Shown: positions 15,609 to 22,913 of the stretch, piece by piece
Numbering within the stretch: position 1 is the first letter of the stretch
Layout of the letters: every line of letters begins with the position of its first letter
NCBI GenBank assembly: GCA_964562985.1
Contig: CAZLWE010000034.1
Coordinates: 1-33,138, forward strand
Direction: 5' to 3'
Length of the DNA stretch: 33,138 nucleotides
Source: SHLQ01 sp964562985
GTDB lineage: Bacteria; Actinomycetota; Acidimicrobiia; Acidimicrobiales; SHLQ01
Position numbers and translations under genes: made by a program
Notes under the pieces: generated by a model
Databases searched by the model: none
What the model was told of the DNA's origin: nothing
The model's input: the letters and a program-made list of their open reading frames with translations, nothing else

Positions 15609-16394
15609 TTATCCTTCCGACCTACGGATGAACGTAGGCGATGTTGGGCTCGACCGCTCGGAATCGTAGCGATAACCCATTCCGTCGAAGTCGCTGAGGC
15701 TGGACCTGGTCTTGACCCGATTCTGGATGATCCATCCCGCCATTGCGCCACGAGCTCGCTTCGCAAAGAAGCTTACGATCTTGTAGTCGCCGTCGCCTTT
15801 GGCATCGAGAAATACCGGGGCGATGATGTCGGCTTCCAGTTGACCGGTCTGCACGGATCCGAAGTACTCCTGCGATGCCAGGTTGACCAGAACCTTCGCC
15901 CCCGGGCTAACGGCGATGTCGGCGTTGAGACGCTCGGTGATCGACATTCCCCAGAAGTCGTACAGGTTCGATCCGTGATCCGTCGCGAGCCGGGTGCCCA
16001 TCTCCAGGCGGTACGGCTGCATCAGGTCGAGGGGTCGAAGCACACCGTATAGACCCGAAAGAATCCGTAGGGTCTTCTGCGCATGAGTGAAGTCCCGTTC
16101 GCTGAAGACATTCGGCGCGTCCATGCCCGTGTAGACGTCGCCGTCGAACGCGAGAAGAGCTGGACGGGAATTGTCTGTCGTAAACGGTCTTTCCCAATCT
16201 TGGAATCGCTGAAAGTTCAGCTCGCCAAGTTTCTCGGAGACACTCATCAACGACGAGATCTCGTTCGGAGACTTCTCCGCCATAACCGAGACCAGCTCAG
16301 CACTATGGTCGAGCATCTCCGGTTCGGAGAACTTCTTGGTCGCAAGCGGGGACTCGTAGTCGAGGGACTTCGCGGGAGAAATTACGATCAGCAC
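15609..16394 (-). CDS. yaaA: peroxide stress protein YaaA (DUF328)
   Basis: This 261-residue cytoplasmic protein belongs to the YaaA/DUF328 family, which in E. coli lowers intracellular free iron during peroxide stress and binds DNA. The opening LIVISPAKSLDYESP is diagnostic. The FDGDVYTGMDA segment, the stretch LSGLYGVLRPLDLMQPYRLEM and the C-terminal FFAKRARGAMAGWII also match. The last 25 residues, rich in Ser and Arg, extend past the usual end. The start is GTG with an AAAGAAG ribosome-like site. It is part of a leftward series with the small membrane ORF upstream and DUF2510 downstream. Confidence 0.93.
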   Translation of the reverse strand: MLIVISPAKSLDYESPLATKKFSEPEMLDHSAELVSVMAEKSPNEISSLMSVSEKLGELNFQRFQDWERPFTTDNSRPALLAFDGDVYTGMDAPNVFSERDFTHAQKTLRILSGLYGVLRPLDLMQPYRLEMGTRLATDHGSNLYDFWGMSITERLNADIAVSPGAKVLVNLASQEYFGSVQTGQLEADIIAPVFLDAKGDGDYKIVSFFAKRARGAMAGWIIQNRVKTRSSLSDFDGMGYRYDSERSSPTSPTFIRRSEG

Positions 16395-16438
16395 AGTTCT
16401 TCTTTAGCTTCCTGGTTGGCCAATGTCGACGTGGGCAC

Positions 16439-16594
16439 CTAGAGCACCCACAGAATGAGCGCGGTAGCAGCGCTCGAAAGTATGAAGGCCACAACCGCCA
16501 GTGTCACTGCGATCGCTATGCGCGGAACACGATTTCCCGACCCCCGCGGGCGATCAGGAGCAACCCGCGGCCCGTCAATCCCGTCGCCGCTCAT
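16439..16594 (-). CDS. 51-residue single-pass membrane peptide
   Basis: A short open frame of 51 codons. The N-terminal half is Gly, Pro and Arg rich (MSGDGIDGPRVAPDRPRGSG). It is followed by one hydrophobic helix, from PRIAIAVTLAVVAF to the end ATALILWVL. By the positive-inside rule the Arg-rich tail would be cytoplasmic. It lies between the ABC1 kinase gene and yaaA on the same strand, 44 bases from yaaA. No ribosome site is visible, which lowers confidence. I do not recognise a family. Confidence 0.5.
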   Translation of the reverse strand: MSGDGIDGPRVAPDRPRGSGNRVPRIAIAVTLAVVAFILSSAATALILWVL

Positions 16595-16647
16595 GGCACA
16601 AAGCTAGGTGACCGAAATTCCTGGAGCCAGTCGCTATGGTTCTCGCG

Positions 16648-18123
16648 CTACAGCCCTTGGTATTCGGTCCGGCGCTTGGACGCTCGGCCCCAACGTTCGA
16701 TGGTTTCGCCCATCGGAGTGCTAGGAGCGGCGCTCACGAAGGGCCAGACCTCCTCGGCGACGCGGCGCCAGTTTCGTGTGGCTTCTAGCTGGGCGAAGAG
16801 GGAAATCACGCCCAGATTGATCCGCTGGAGTACCACGAACGATGGCGGCACATTGAGCGTCTTCTTCAGCTCACCGAACTCACCACCGGTCTCGAAGATC
16901 GCCTTCACGCCAGCCTGGGCGTAGTCCTCGTCAAAGGTGTACTCCTCATCCTCGAGCACGAAGTCGTAGAAGTAGGAGAAGTAGCGACCGATCGCCTCGT
17001 CGGTGAACGGTTGGTCAGACTTGAGCAGGCCAGCGTCTTCGATGGTCTTGCGGAAGGCGCCGTAGTCGATGTCGAGCACCATGTTGGTAATGAGCGATTC
17101 GAATAGCGCCGTGTCGTCTTTGTCGAAGTGCTTGACCAAACCGAAGTCGAGGAACGTGATCCGTCCGCCCTTATGAAAGATGTAGTTCCCCGGATGCGGA
17201 TCTCCGTTAAACGCGGCAAGGCGGTAGATCGATCCGAAGGTGAAGCGAAACAACGTTTCGGCCGCCAGGTTTTTCTCGGGCTGGGGCCAACCCAGTACTT
17301 CGGCGAACTTGGCACCGACGACAAGTTCTGATGTGAGCACTCTGCCGCTCGAGTACTGCTCGAACACCTTGGGCACATGAATGAACGGGTGCCCGTCGAA
17401 ATGGTTGGCGAAGTGCTGTTGGTTGCGTGCCTCGAGTTCGTAGTCGAGCTCTTCGGTGAGCCGTTCGCGAAGTTCGTCGGTGATCGTCGCCGTGTCGATC
17501 CCGGGGAACATGAGGCGAAGGCCGCCGAAGATGGCGTCGTTGGTGCGCAGGTCCGATTCGATCGCGTCGCCCACTCCCGGGTACTGCACCTTGACAGCGA
17601 CGGCCTGGCCCTCATGGGTCAGGGCTCGGTGTACCTGACCAATGGAAGCAGAAGCGATCGGGGTCGAGTCCCACTCCGCAAAGAGGGTGTCCGGGTGCTG
17701 ACCGAGTTCCTCCACGATGACCGACGCCGCGAGTTCGCCCGACATCGGTGGTGCATCGGTTTGGAGTTGGGCCAGGGTCTGACGAGCATTCTCGGGAAGG
17801 CCGGTGTCGAGATAGCTGGCCATTTGGCCGACCTTCATCATGGCACCCTTGAGGTTGCCTAAGGAGGCCACCACATCTTCGGTCGTCTTCATCTCGAACT
17901 CGGCGTCGAGTTCGTCGCGGCGTTCTGCCGACGCGAAGGTCTTACGAGCCTGGGTCGCGGCCCAGCGACTCCCGGTGCGGACGCCCATGCCCGCAACGGT
18001 CACATTTCGGCCAAGGCTGTCGACCGAACCAACGATCTCACCGGACTCAGATTGACGGCGCCACAGCTCCACTCCCCCGCCGATGATGCCGAGGATCGCG
18101 AGCCAGCGGATGAGCTTCTTCAC
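16648..18123 (-). CDS. ABC1/UbiB family atypical kinase-like protein
   Basis: This 491-residue protein belongs to the ABC1/ADCK/UbiB family. A positively charged start and a membrane helix (LIRWLAILGIIGGGVEL) precede a soluble region. The family's GAMMKVGQMASYLDTGLPE (the KxGQ motif), the Ala/Ser-rich loop SASIGQVHRA, the VAVKVQYPG lysine, ELDYELEARNQ, FNGDPHPGNYIF and the metal-binding LDFGLVKHF are all present. Members support quinone or lipid metabolism through an atypical ATPase activity. The GTG at 18123 is preferred over an upstream frame start: AGGA lies 8 bases away and TAGGAT 7 bases away. It lies 58 bases after engB on the same strand. Confidence 0.92.
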   Translation of the reverse strand: MKKLIRWLAILGIIGGGVELWRRQSESGEIVGSVDSLGRNVTVAGMGVRTGSRWAATQARKTFASAERRDELDAEFEMKTTEDVVASLGNLKGAMMKVGQMASYLDTGLPENARQTLAQLQTDAPPMSGELAASVIVEELGQHPDTLFAEWDSTPIASASIGQVHRALTHEGQAVAVKVQYPGVGDAIESDLRTNDAIFGGLRLMFPGIDTATITDELRERLTEELDYELEARNQQHFANHFDGHPFIHVPKVFEQYSSGRVLTSELVVGAKFAEVLGWPQPEKNLAAETLFRFTFGSIYRLAAFNGDPHPGNYIFHKGGRITFLDFGLVKHFDKDDTALFESLITNMVLDIDYGAFRKTIEDAGLLKSDQPFTDEAIGRYFSYFYDFVLEDEEYTFDEDYAQAGVKAIFETGGEFGELKKTLNVPPSFVVLQRINLGVISLFAQLEATRNWRRVAEEVWPFVSAAPSTPMGETIERWGRASKRRTEYQGL

Positions 18124-18130
18124 CAACCCA

Positions 18131-18136
18131 ATCCTA
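18131..18136 (-). promoter_or_regulatory. -10-like hexamer for the ABC1 kinase-like gene
   Basis: TAGGAT on the minus strand ends 7 bases before the GTG at 18123. It overlaps an AGGA that could instead act as a ribosome site, so either a leaderless or a led start is possible. Confidence 0.35.
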
Positions 18137-18181
18137 CGAAAGATTTGTCCCCGAAAAGATACGACATAGGTACAAAACGAG

Positions 18182-18790
18182 TCACAGATCTTCGGGTTCG
18201 GAGGTGAGGAAGCCGTGGATCTCGTTTCGGAGCTCGGGGATGCCAACACCTTTGGCCGAACTCACCCATCGCACGTGCTTCTTCTCGACGCCGCACCCCT
18301 TGGCCAAGTCGTTCTTGCGCTTGCCGAGCTTGGACGACTTCACCTTGTCGTGCTTGGTGGCGACGATGCGCAATGGCACACCGATGTACTGGAACCATTC
18401 GATCGACTGCTTATCGAGGCCGGTCGGGCCGACCTCGCCGTCAACGAGCAAGAGCACCAGTTCGAGTTGCTCGCGCTCGACGAGATAGTTCTCGATCATG
18501 CGGGCCCAGCGGGCCTGTTCGTGTTTGGGCGCCTTGGCGTAGCCGTAACCAGGTAGATCGACAATCCATCGGCCCGATCCCTCGGGCTGAAGTTCAAACA
18601 CGTTGAGCAGTCGGGTTGCACCAGGTGTCTTCGAGGTCTTGGCGAGACTCTTTCGATTGGCGAGCGCGTTGAGCAGCGAACTCTTGCCCACGTTCGATCG
18701 GCCCGCCACCGCGATCTCGACGTCGGAATCCGGCAGCTGGCCATGCTTCGCGGCAGACATCACAAATTCGAGCTGCAGCGGGCCAGACAT
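18182..18790 (-). CDS. engB: ribosome biogenesis GTPase EngB (YsxC/YihA)
   Basis: This 202-residue cytoplasmic GTPase is needed for assembly of the large ribosomal subunit. All G motifs are visible: G1 GRSNVGKSS (30-38), G2 TPGATR, G3 DLPGYGYAKAP, G4 TKHDKVK and G5 SSAKGVG. The length is normal for the family. A TAGGCT hexamer lies 7 bases before the ATG with no ribosome site, which suggests a leaderless or very short leader. It is followed on the same strand by the ABC1 kinase-like gene and is divergent from the N-acetyltransferase gene. Confidence 0.95.
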   Translation of the reverse strand: MSGPLQLEFVMSAAKHGQLPDSDVEIAVAGRSNVGKSSLLNALANRKSLAKTSKTPGATRLLNVFELQPEGSGRWIVDLPGYGYAKAPKHEQARWARMIENYLVEREQLELVLLLVDGEVGPTGLDKQSIEWFQYIGVPLRIVATKHDKVKSSKLGKRKNDLAKGCGVEKKHVRWVSSAKGVGIPELRNEIHGFLTSEPEDL

Positions 18791-18797
18791 GGGGTTG

Positions 18798-18803
18798 AGC
18801 CTA
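18798..18803 (-). promoter_or_regulatory. -10 hexamer for engB
   Basis: TAGGCT on the minus strand, 7 bases before the engB ATG at 18790. No Shine-Dalgarno sequence lies between. Confidence 0.45.
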
Positions 18804-18858
18804 GAGGCGAGAACGGTTACCCCTCATCGCTTCGATGTTGAAAACCTGCTGGAACCGG

Positions 18859-18864
18859 CAGACT
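18859..18864 (+). promoter_or_regulatory. -10-like hexamer for the N-acetyltransferase gene
   Basis: CAGACT lies 6 bases before the ATG at 18871. It is a weaker match than the others, lacking the first T. Confidence 0.3.
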
Positions 18865-18870
18865 CATGCC

Positions 18871-19635
18871 ATGGGCCAGGAGAGCACTCTCGACGTCGCC
18901 GGCTATTTGAGCCGGATCGGTTTGAGCGCCGCGCCCTCGGTCGACCTCCCGGGCTTGGCCGCTTTGCAATACGCCCACCTGACGACAGTCCCCTTTGAGA
19001 ATCTGGATGTGTATGACGACGTCCCCGTGCGAGTCGATACCGATTGGTCGATCGACAAGGTCGTCAACCGACGAAGAGGCGGCTGGTGTTTCGAACTGAA
19101 CGGCGCCTTCGCTGCGTTGTTGGCGGCGATCGGGTTCGACGTTGCCTATCTGGGAGCAGCGGTACTGCTCAGCGGCCCGAACGCGATCGTCGACCACCTC
19201 ACGCTTGAGGTCACCCTCGACGAGCCGTACCTGGTCGACGTCGGGTTCGGCGACAGCTTCATCACGCCCCTGCGACTGAATCAGGCGGACCCACAAGACG
19301 GTGGCTCGGGCACCTTCGAATTCATTGCCAGCTCGCAAGGCACCACACTCACCCGCCACGAAGACGACGGCTTCCCGGCCCCGCAGTACCGGTTTAAGCG
19401 AACACATCGAACCTTGGATGAGTTCGCCTTCCCCTCCGAGACCCTCCAGGCCGACAAGTCCTTGCACTGGCATCAAAGACCCATCGCAACTCGACTGCTG
19501 GGAGAGGACGCCGATCGAATCTCGCTCACCGGTACCACGCTGACCCGAACGATAGATGGTGTCGGCGAATCGACCGATATAGCCGACGACCAGGTCGATC
19601 ACATCCTCACCAAAGAGTTCGACCTACGCCGCTAG
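18871..19635 (+). CDS. arylamine N-acetyltransferase
   Basis: This 254-residue cytoplasmic enzyme transfers an acetyl or related acyl group from CoA to arylamines or hydrazines. The catalytic triad is visible: C73 in RRGGWCFELNG, H109 in VDHLTLEV and D123 in YLVDVGFGD. The N-terminal pattern YLxRIGL, the AHLTTVPFENLDV segment and the length near 260-280 fit the family; in mycobacteria the homologue lies in a cholesterol catabolism operon. Here the neighbours give no such context. The frame is open to an ATG at 18835, but the ATG at 18871 fits the family start and has a hexamer 6 bases upstream. Confidence 0.92.
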   Translation: MGQESTLDVAGYLSRIGLSAAPSVDLPGLAALQYAHLTTVPFENLDVYDDVPVRVDTDWSIDKVVNRRRGGWCFELNGAFAALLAAIGFDVAYLGAAVLLSGPNAIVDHLTLEVTLDEPYLVDVGFGDSFITPLRLNQADPQDGGSGTFEFIASSQGTTLTRHEDDGFPAPQYRFKRTHRTLDEFAFPSETLQADKSLHWHQRPIATRLLGEDADRISLTGTTLTRTIDGVGESTDIADDQVDHILTKEFDLRR

Positions 19636-19686
19636 GACAAATAGGGGCCTGGTCGTGGGCGAATCGATCGATCGCAGCCGTTCGAC

Positions 19687-19692
19687 TAGCGT
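19687..19692 (+). promoter_or_regulatory. -10 hexamer for the small coiled-coil gene
   Basis: TAGCGT lies exactly 6 bases before the ATG at 19699, the leaderless spacing. It supports that this small ORF is a real gene. Confidence 0.5.
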
Positions 19693-19698
19693 TTCGCT

Positions 19699-19926
19699 AT
19701 GGGTGATCGGCAGCGGAACGCAAACCAGCGTCGGCTCGAACAGCTGCGCGCCATGAGAGATGTTGCCCTCCCGGAGCCAACACCTGAAGACAAGATCGCC
19801 GACTTAGAGAGCCGCATCGCGGACTTAGAAGCGGAGAACGAGCGACTCCGAGCCCTGCTTCAGGCAACCCGACCAACACCCGAGGGCAAGTCGGCAAGCC
19901 TGTCGAGCCCGATCCACCCGTCCTAG
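19699..19926 (+). CDS. small coiled-coil protein of unknown function
   Basis: A 75-residue, strongly charged protein. Residues 31-55 form a clear leucine-zipper-like heptad pattern (KIADLESRIADLEAENERLR), preceded by a basic stretch MGDRQRNANQRRLEQLRAMR and followed by a Ser/Pro-rich tail. It has no membrane segment. The basic region before a zipper recalls nucleic-acid-binding dimers, but that is only suggestive. The leaderless promoter hexamer supports expression. It stops 4 bases before the convergent GNAT gene. I recognise no family. Confidence 0.6.
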   Translation: MGDRQRNANQRRLEQLRAMRDVALPEPTPEDKIADLESRIADLEAENERLRALLQATRPTPEGKSASLSSPIHPS

Positions 19927-19930
19927 CGCT

Positions 19931-20428
19931 CTATAGCGCTCGGTACATAATGTGCACCGGGGTTGGCCCCAGATCCTTATGACGGAACGCGTCGGGAAGT
20001 GTGCCGATGATCTCGAAACCGAGCGAGGTCCAAAGCTTGATGGACGGCTCGTTCGTTTCGACGACAGCATTGAATTGCATATGAGTGAAGCCGAGGTTCC
20101 TTGCTTCGACCAAGGTCCATTCACCAAATCGTCGGCCGACTCCCTGGCCCCGTTGGCTGGGCGCCACCATCCACCCGGCGTTCGCAATGTGATCCATTAA
20201 TCCAACCGCGTTCGGCTTCACATACGACGTCGCGATGATCTGACCATCACGCTCGGCCACAAACGTGGTTCGCCCGATCGTCGCACCCGATAGCCAAAGA
20301 ACCCGAGCCTCGTCCTCGGTGGTATCTGGCAGGTACGGATAGGTATCGCCCGCACGAACGACCGCCTCGAAAATCGGCCAGATCTGGGGCCAGTCGGCAT
20401 CGGTCGCCCGCCGGAAGATCTCGTTCAC
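19931..20428 (-). CDS. GNAT family N-acetyltransferase
   Basis: This 165-residue acetyltransferase carries the acetyl-CoA binding loop QRGQGVGRRFGEW, after the beta-strand NAGWMVAP. The final part, NEPSIKLWTSLGFEIIGTLPDAF, is the typical GNAT C-terminus. The opening FRRATDADWPQIWPIFEAVV also matches the Acetyltransf_1 start. I prefer the GTG at 20428, since the frame upstream to a TTG at 20464 adds 12 residues that do not look native. Neither start has a convincing ribosome site. The substrate is unknown. It is divergent from the mscS-family gene. Confidence 0.88.
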   Translation of the reverse strand: MNEIFRRATDADWPQIWPIFEAVVRAGDTYPYLPDTTEDEARVLWLSGATIGRTTFVAERDGQIIATSYVKPNAVGLMDHIANAGWMVAPSQRGQGVGRRFGEWTLVEARNLGFTHMQFNAVVETNEPSIKLWTSLGFEIIGTLPDAFRHKDLGPTPVHIMYRAL

Positions 20429-20518
20429 CCGAGCATTTGAACACGTACGACGGGTGAGAAACAAGTGATTGCCGGGTGACCGAGAAGGGCCTCCCTGGGC
20501 GATTTAGCCGCGCAACGC

Positions 20519-20547
20519 GTGACATACCGCCATATGTCATTTATATT
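20519..20547 (+). promoter_or_regulatory. sigma-70-type promoter for the MscS-family gene
   Basis: GTGACA (20519-20524) and TATATT (20542-20547) are separated by exactly 17 bases, a strong match to the vegetative consensus. They lie at the edge of an AT-rich patch that stands out in this GC-rich window. The predicted leader of about 57 bases holds a 17-base tandem repeat (20567-20583 and 20584-20600, 14 of 17 identical), and the second copy runs into the ribosome site. Confidence 0.6.
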
Positions 20548-20610
20548 ACAAACCGTAACATTTGTGCAATGTTGCCCAGAAGACAATGTTGGTCAGAAGG
20601 AGGCAGGACG

Positions 20611-21435
20611 TTGGAACAGGAATGGGCCGACGCGCTGGGCCTCGACGGCGCGACGCTGATCACGCTCGGGCCGATCGCCGTACGACTCTGCGGACTATCC
20701 CTCCTGTCGATTCTCGCCTCTCATCTCGTTCGCCGCGCCGTTCGAAAAGTCGACGACTCACGCACGCAACGCCAACTCGAGTTCTTCGTGCCCAAAGTCA
20801 TTCGGGTGGTCGTGATCGCCGCGGGATTACAGGTTGCCGGCATGGATGTCACCGGAATGGCAGCGCTGCTGACAACCGTCGGTTTCACGGGAGCGGTCAT
20901 CTTCACCCCGTTGGGTCAAAACATCGTCGCCGGAATCGTTGCCAGCCTCGACGACGTATTCGAGATCGGTGATGCGATCGAGATCGACGGCGTCTGGGGC
21001 ACGGTGCTGAGTCGCTCACTGCTCCGCATCGAACTCGCTCGACCCGATGGCACAACCATTTGGGTACCAAACGCTGCCATCTCGGAGAAGACGATGCTCA
21101 ACTACTCCCGACTCGGCGGCTATCGGATCGAGGTCGAGGTCCCACTCGACCACGACCCGGACTGCGCGCTCGCAACCACGGTGATGCACGAAGTCCTCAC
21201 ACATGTCACGTGGTTCGCCACCGACCGTGAACCAATGGTCTGCTTCGACTCCGTCGGTGGAGACGCCAAGTTGTTCCGGGTGTACGCATGGATCACAGAC
21301 CGCACGACCGAGCCCATGCATCGGTCGATGCTGCTCAGCGAGCTGGTGTTCGCGCTAGAAGACGCAGGACTTTCCGTCGGACATACGACGAACCTGTCGA
21401 CGCATCTGCCCACGGTGGCGAGTGCAAGCTACTGA
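20611..21435 (+). CDS. MscS-family small-conductance mechanosensitive channel
   Basis: This 274-residue membrane protein would open under membrane tension to release solutes after osmotic downshock. Two N-terminal hydrophobic helices precede the pore helix and beta-domain region: AALLTTVGFTGAVIFTPLGQNIVAG, then a DDVFEIGDAIEIDGVWGTV stretch, and VWVPNAAIS-like TIWVPNAAISEKT. A C-terminal alpha/beta domain follows. The start is a TTG at 20611, because AAGGAGG sits seven bases before it; the open frame further upstream includes non-native sequence. A strong promoter lies at 20519-20547. The gene ends in a 16-base perfect hairpin. Confidence 0.9.
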   Translation: MEQEWADALGLDGATLITLGPIAVRLCGLSLLSILASHLVRRAVRKVDDSRTQRQLEFFVPKVIRVVVIAAGLQVAGMDVTGMAALLTTVGFTGAVIFTPLGQNIVAGIVASLDDVFEIGDAIEIDGVWGTVLSRSLLRIELARPDGTTIWVPNAAISEKTMLNYSRLGGYRIEVEVPLDHDPDCALATTVMHEVLTHVTWFATDREPMVCFDSVGGDAKLFRVYAWITDRTTEPMHRSMLLSELVFALEDAGLSVGHTTNLSTHLPTVASASY

Positions 21436-21477
21436 TTTCCCAACACTTCCAGGTACTTCCAGAAGTGTTGGGAAATC
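21434..21477. terminator. bidirectional hairpin between mscS-type gene and tRNA-Ser
   Basis: Perfect 16-base arms at 21434-21449 and 21462-21477 enclose a 12-base loop. The left arm begins inside the mscS stop codon, and the right arm ends 7 bases before the 3' end of the convergent tRNA-Ser gene. There is no long U tract, but the position and stem strength fit a terminator serving both strands. Confidence 0.75.
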
Positions 21478-21483
21478 GTGTAG

Positions 21484-21568
21484 CGGAGGAGGTGGGATTC
21501 GAACCCACGGACCCGTGAAGGTCACATCGTTTCCAACGATGCCGGTTCGGCCGCTTTCGTACTCCTCC
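21484..21568 (-). tRNA. tRNA-Ser (anticodon GGA)
   Basis: The 85-base class II cloverleaf reads on the minus strand. The acceptor GGAGGAG pairs with CTCCTCC. The anticodon stem CATCG/CGATG encloses TTGGAAA, giving anticodon GGA. A long variable arm (GACCTTCACGGGTC region) and the T arm GTGGGTTCGAATCCCAC follow. The discriminator is G and CCA is not encoded. The 97 bases upstream (21569-21665) hold only a short 17-base-period repeat (21586-21615). Confidence 0.95.
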
Positions 21569-21665
21569 AGCAAACGGCTGAGTGACTACCGAAGCAGACG
21601 CCTAACCGAAGCAGAGTTCTAATATTACAAGGTCGGCCATCGATGCCGCTACTGATTTCACTAGC

Positions 21666-22119
21666 TCAATCGATAAGCGCTCGCCGCGTACTAAAGCGCA
21701 CGAGGAACACGGTGGCGACCACGAGGGTGGCCAGTAGTGAGAGTCCGATCGGATCGAATATCACCAGATTCGGGACGAGTAAGAAGCCGACTGTTATGGC
21801 AGTCGCCATCGCAGGTCGCGGGTCGATAGTTGTTAGGAGGAGACCGAGCAAGGCGATGCCGAACGGCGGTCAATAAAAGTTCGATCCTGGCCGGTTCCGG
21901 AACAAACGCCCCGCCAATACCAAACAGCCCTGCCACCGAAAACCCCAACGAGCTGACGAAGGAGACACCGAGCACGAAGGTGATTGCGCGGAGCCCAGAT
22001 GCGCTCGTGATCGCCAGGATCTGTCCGGACCCGGCTTCGACCATTGGCGCTGCGAAAGCACGTAATGAACGGAACACAGCTTCGAGGTTGCCAGCTACGA
22101 CGCCCAGCCGCCTCCACAC
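21666..22119 (-). pseudogene. frameshifted small membrane protein gene
   Basis: Two overlapping minus-strand frames each encode hydrophobic sequence that breaks off where the other begins. The upstream frame, from a GTG at 22119, reads through ITFVLGVSFVSSLGFSVAGLFGIGGAF to ARIELLLTAV and then turns polar. The other frame opens at about 21870 and reads FGIALLGLLLTTIDPRPAM, ending in ATVFLVRFSTRRALID. Removing one base near 21861-21870 joins them into one protein of about 150 residues with four membrane helices. Either a true frameshift mutation or a sequencing error is possible. I do not recognise the family, and the exact start is uncertain. Confidence 0.45.
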
Positions 22120-22184
22120 AGGCCCGACCGACGGCCTGGCGAGAGTGCGCGGTATGGTGGGTTCAGCCCGCTTTGGGGTGTGAC

Positions 22185-22280
22185 GGTCGGGTCCTGTGCA
22201 ACAGGGACTTGTGAACCGGGTCAGGGCCGGAAGGCAGCAGCTCTCAGCAATGCTTCCTGTGTGCCGCAGATCGCCTGGCC
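22185..22280 (+). ncRNA. ffs: signal recognition particle RNA, small (4.5S) type
   Basis: The conserved SRP apical region is present at 22211-22240: GTGAACCGGGTCAGG, then the GGAA tetraloop segment CCGGAAGGCAGCAGC. The terminal helix pairs GGTCGGG at 22185 with CCTGGCC at 22280, giving about 96 bases. The RNA binds Ffh and guides membrane and secreted proteins to the translocon. A TATGGT at 22153-22158 could be its -10. The exact ends are estimated from pairing. Confidence 0.87.
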
Positions 22281-22289
22281 GTCACTCCC

Positions 22290-22305
22290 GAAAGCGGGCG
22301 CTTTC
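22290..22305 (+). terminator. hairpin after SRP RNA
   Basis: GAAAGC and GCTTTC form a 6-base stem around GGGC, and an alternative CCCG-AAAG-CGGG stem overlaps it. TGTTCTG follows, which is only moderately U rich. Its position just after the SRP RNA fits a terminator. Confidence 0.5.
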
Positions 22306-22414
22306 TGTTCTGAACCTGCCTTGCCGAAAAGGCTTCCAACAAATACTTTTCGTGCAATTCCTTGTACTGAGCGCGCGCAGCAGCGAGCCTTGGGGTTTAG
22401 GTGGGGAAGATTAA

Positions 22415-22436
22415 GACGTCCCAGAAACGGGGCGTC
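22415..22436 (+). other. hairpin in the mscL leader
   Basis: GACGTCCC and GGGGCGTC pair over 8 positions (one G-U) around AGAAAC. The hairpin ends 4 bases before the AAGGAG ribosome site of mscL. It could influence translation or mRNA stability; no ligand-binding structure is recognised. The region 22306-22440 shows no gene. Confidence 0.35.
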
Positions 22437-22454
22437 GTACAAGGAGATACTCCA

Positions 22455-22823
22455 ATGTTTAAAGAATTTAGGGAATTCCTCGAGAAGTTCAATGTGATCC
22501 CGATCGCGGTAGGCCTCGTGCTCGCGCTTGCGTTCCAACCGCTCGTTGACGCCGTCGTGGCCGTGATTTTGGGACTCGTTGCTCGCGCCTTGGGCGGCGA
22601 GCCAGATCCGGAGACGGGTGCGTTCTCGATCGCTGACATCATGATCGCTGGCGTAGATGTCGGATCGTTGATCAACGCGCTGTTTACCTTCGTGATGATC
22701 GCCTTCGTGGTCTTCATGATCGTGAAGTCGTTGGCCAAGGCCGGCGCGCAGACGACTCTCAACGAGACACCCGACCAGGTGCTTCTCGGCGAAATCCGCG
22801 ACCTGCTCAAGCAAGGCCGCTAA
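22455..22823 (+). CDS. mscL: large-conductance mechanosensitive channel MscL
   Basis: This 122-residue protein forms a pentameric channel that opens under extreme membrane tension. The amphipathic start FKEFREFLEKFNVIPIAVGL and the first helix match MscL. A periplasmic loop (about 45-70) and a second helix (ALFTFVMIAFVVFMIVKSL) follow. The C-terminal helix LLGEIRDLLKQGR matches the LLTEIRDLL of E. coli. The first helix has LALAFQPLV where most homologues have GAAFGxIV, a change in the pore-lining Gly/Ala positions. AAGGAG lies 8 bases before the ATG; an upstream in-frame ATG at 22401 would precede that site. Confidence 0.93.
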   Translation: MFKEFREFLEKFNVIPIAVGLVLALAFQPLVDAVVAVILGLVARALGGEPDPETGAFSIADIMIAGVDVGSLINALFTFVMIAFVVFMIVKSLAKAGAQTTLNETPDQVLLGEIRDLLKQGR

Positions 22824-22901
22824 TCCCAGCAAGCGTTCTGCTCCGAGCGGCGATCAGCACCACGCTGGTCGCCGCTCGGTCTCGTTTTGGGGTGAGGTCA
22901 A

Positions 22902-22907
22902 TACGAT
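22902..22907 (+). promoter_or_regulatory. -10 hexamer for the ABC exporter
   Basis: TACGAT lies exactly 6 bases before the ATG at 22914. The same hexamer precedes prfC at the same distance. There is no ribosome site. Confidence 0.5.
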
Positions 22908-22913
22908 CGGGTA

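Noticed and set aside
21586..21615. 17-base-period direct repeat upstream of tRNA-Ser as an attachment site
   Set aside because: It does not match the tRNA 3' end, and no integrase or second copy is in the window.
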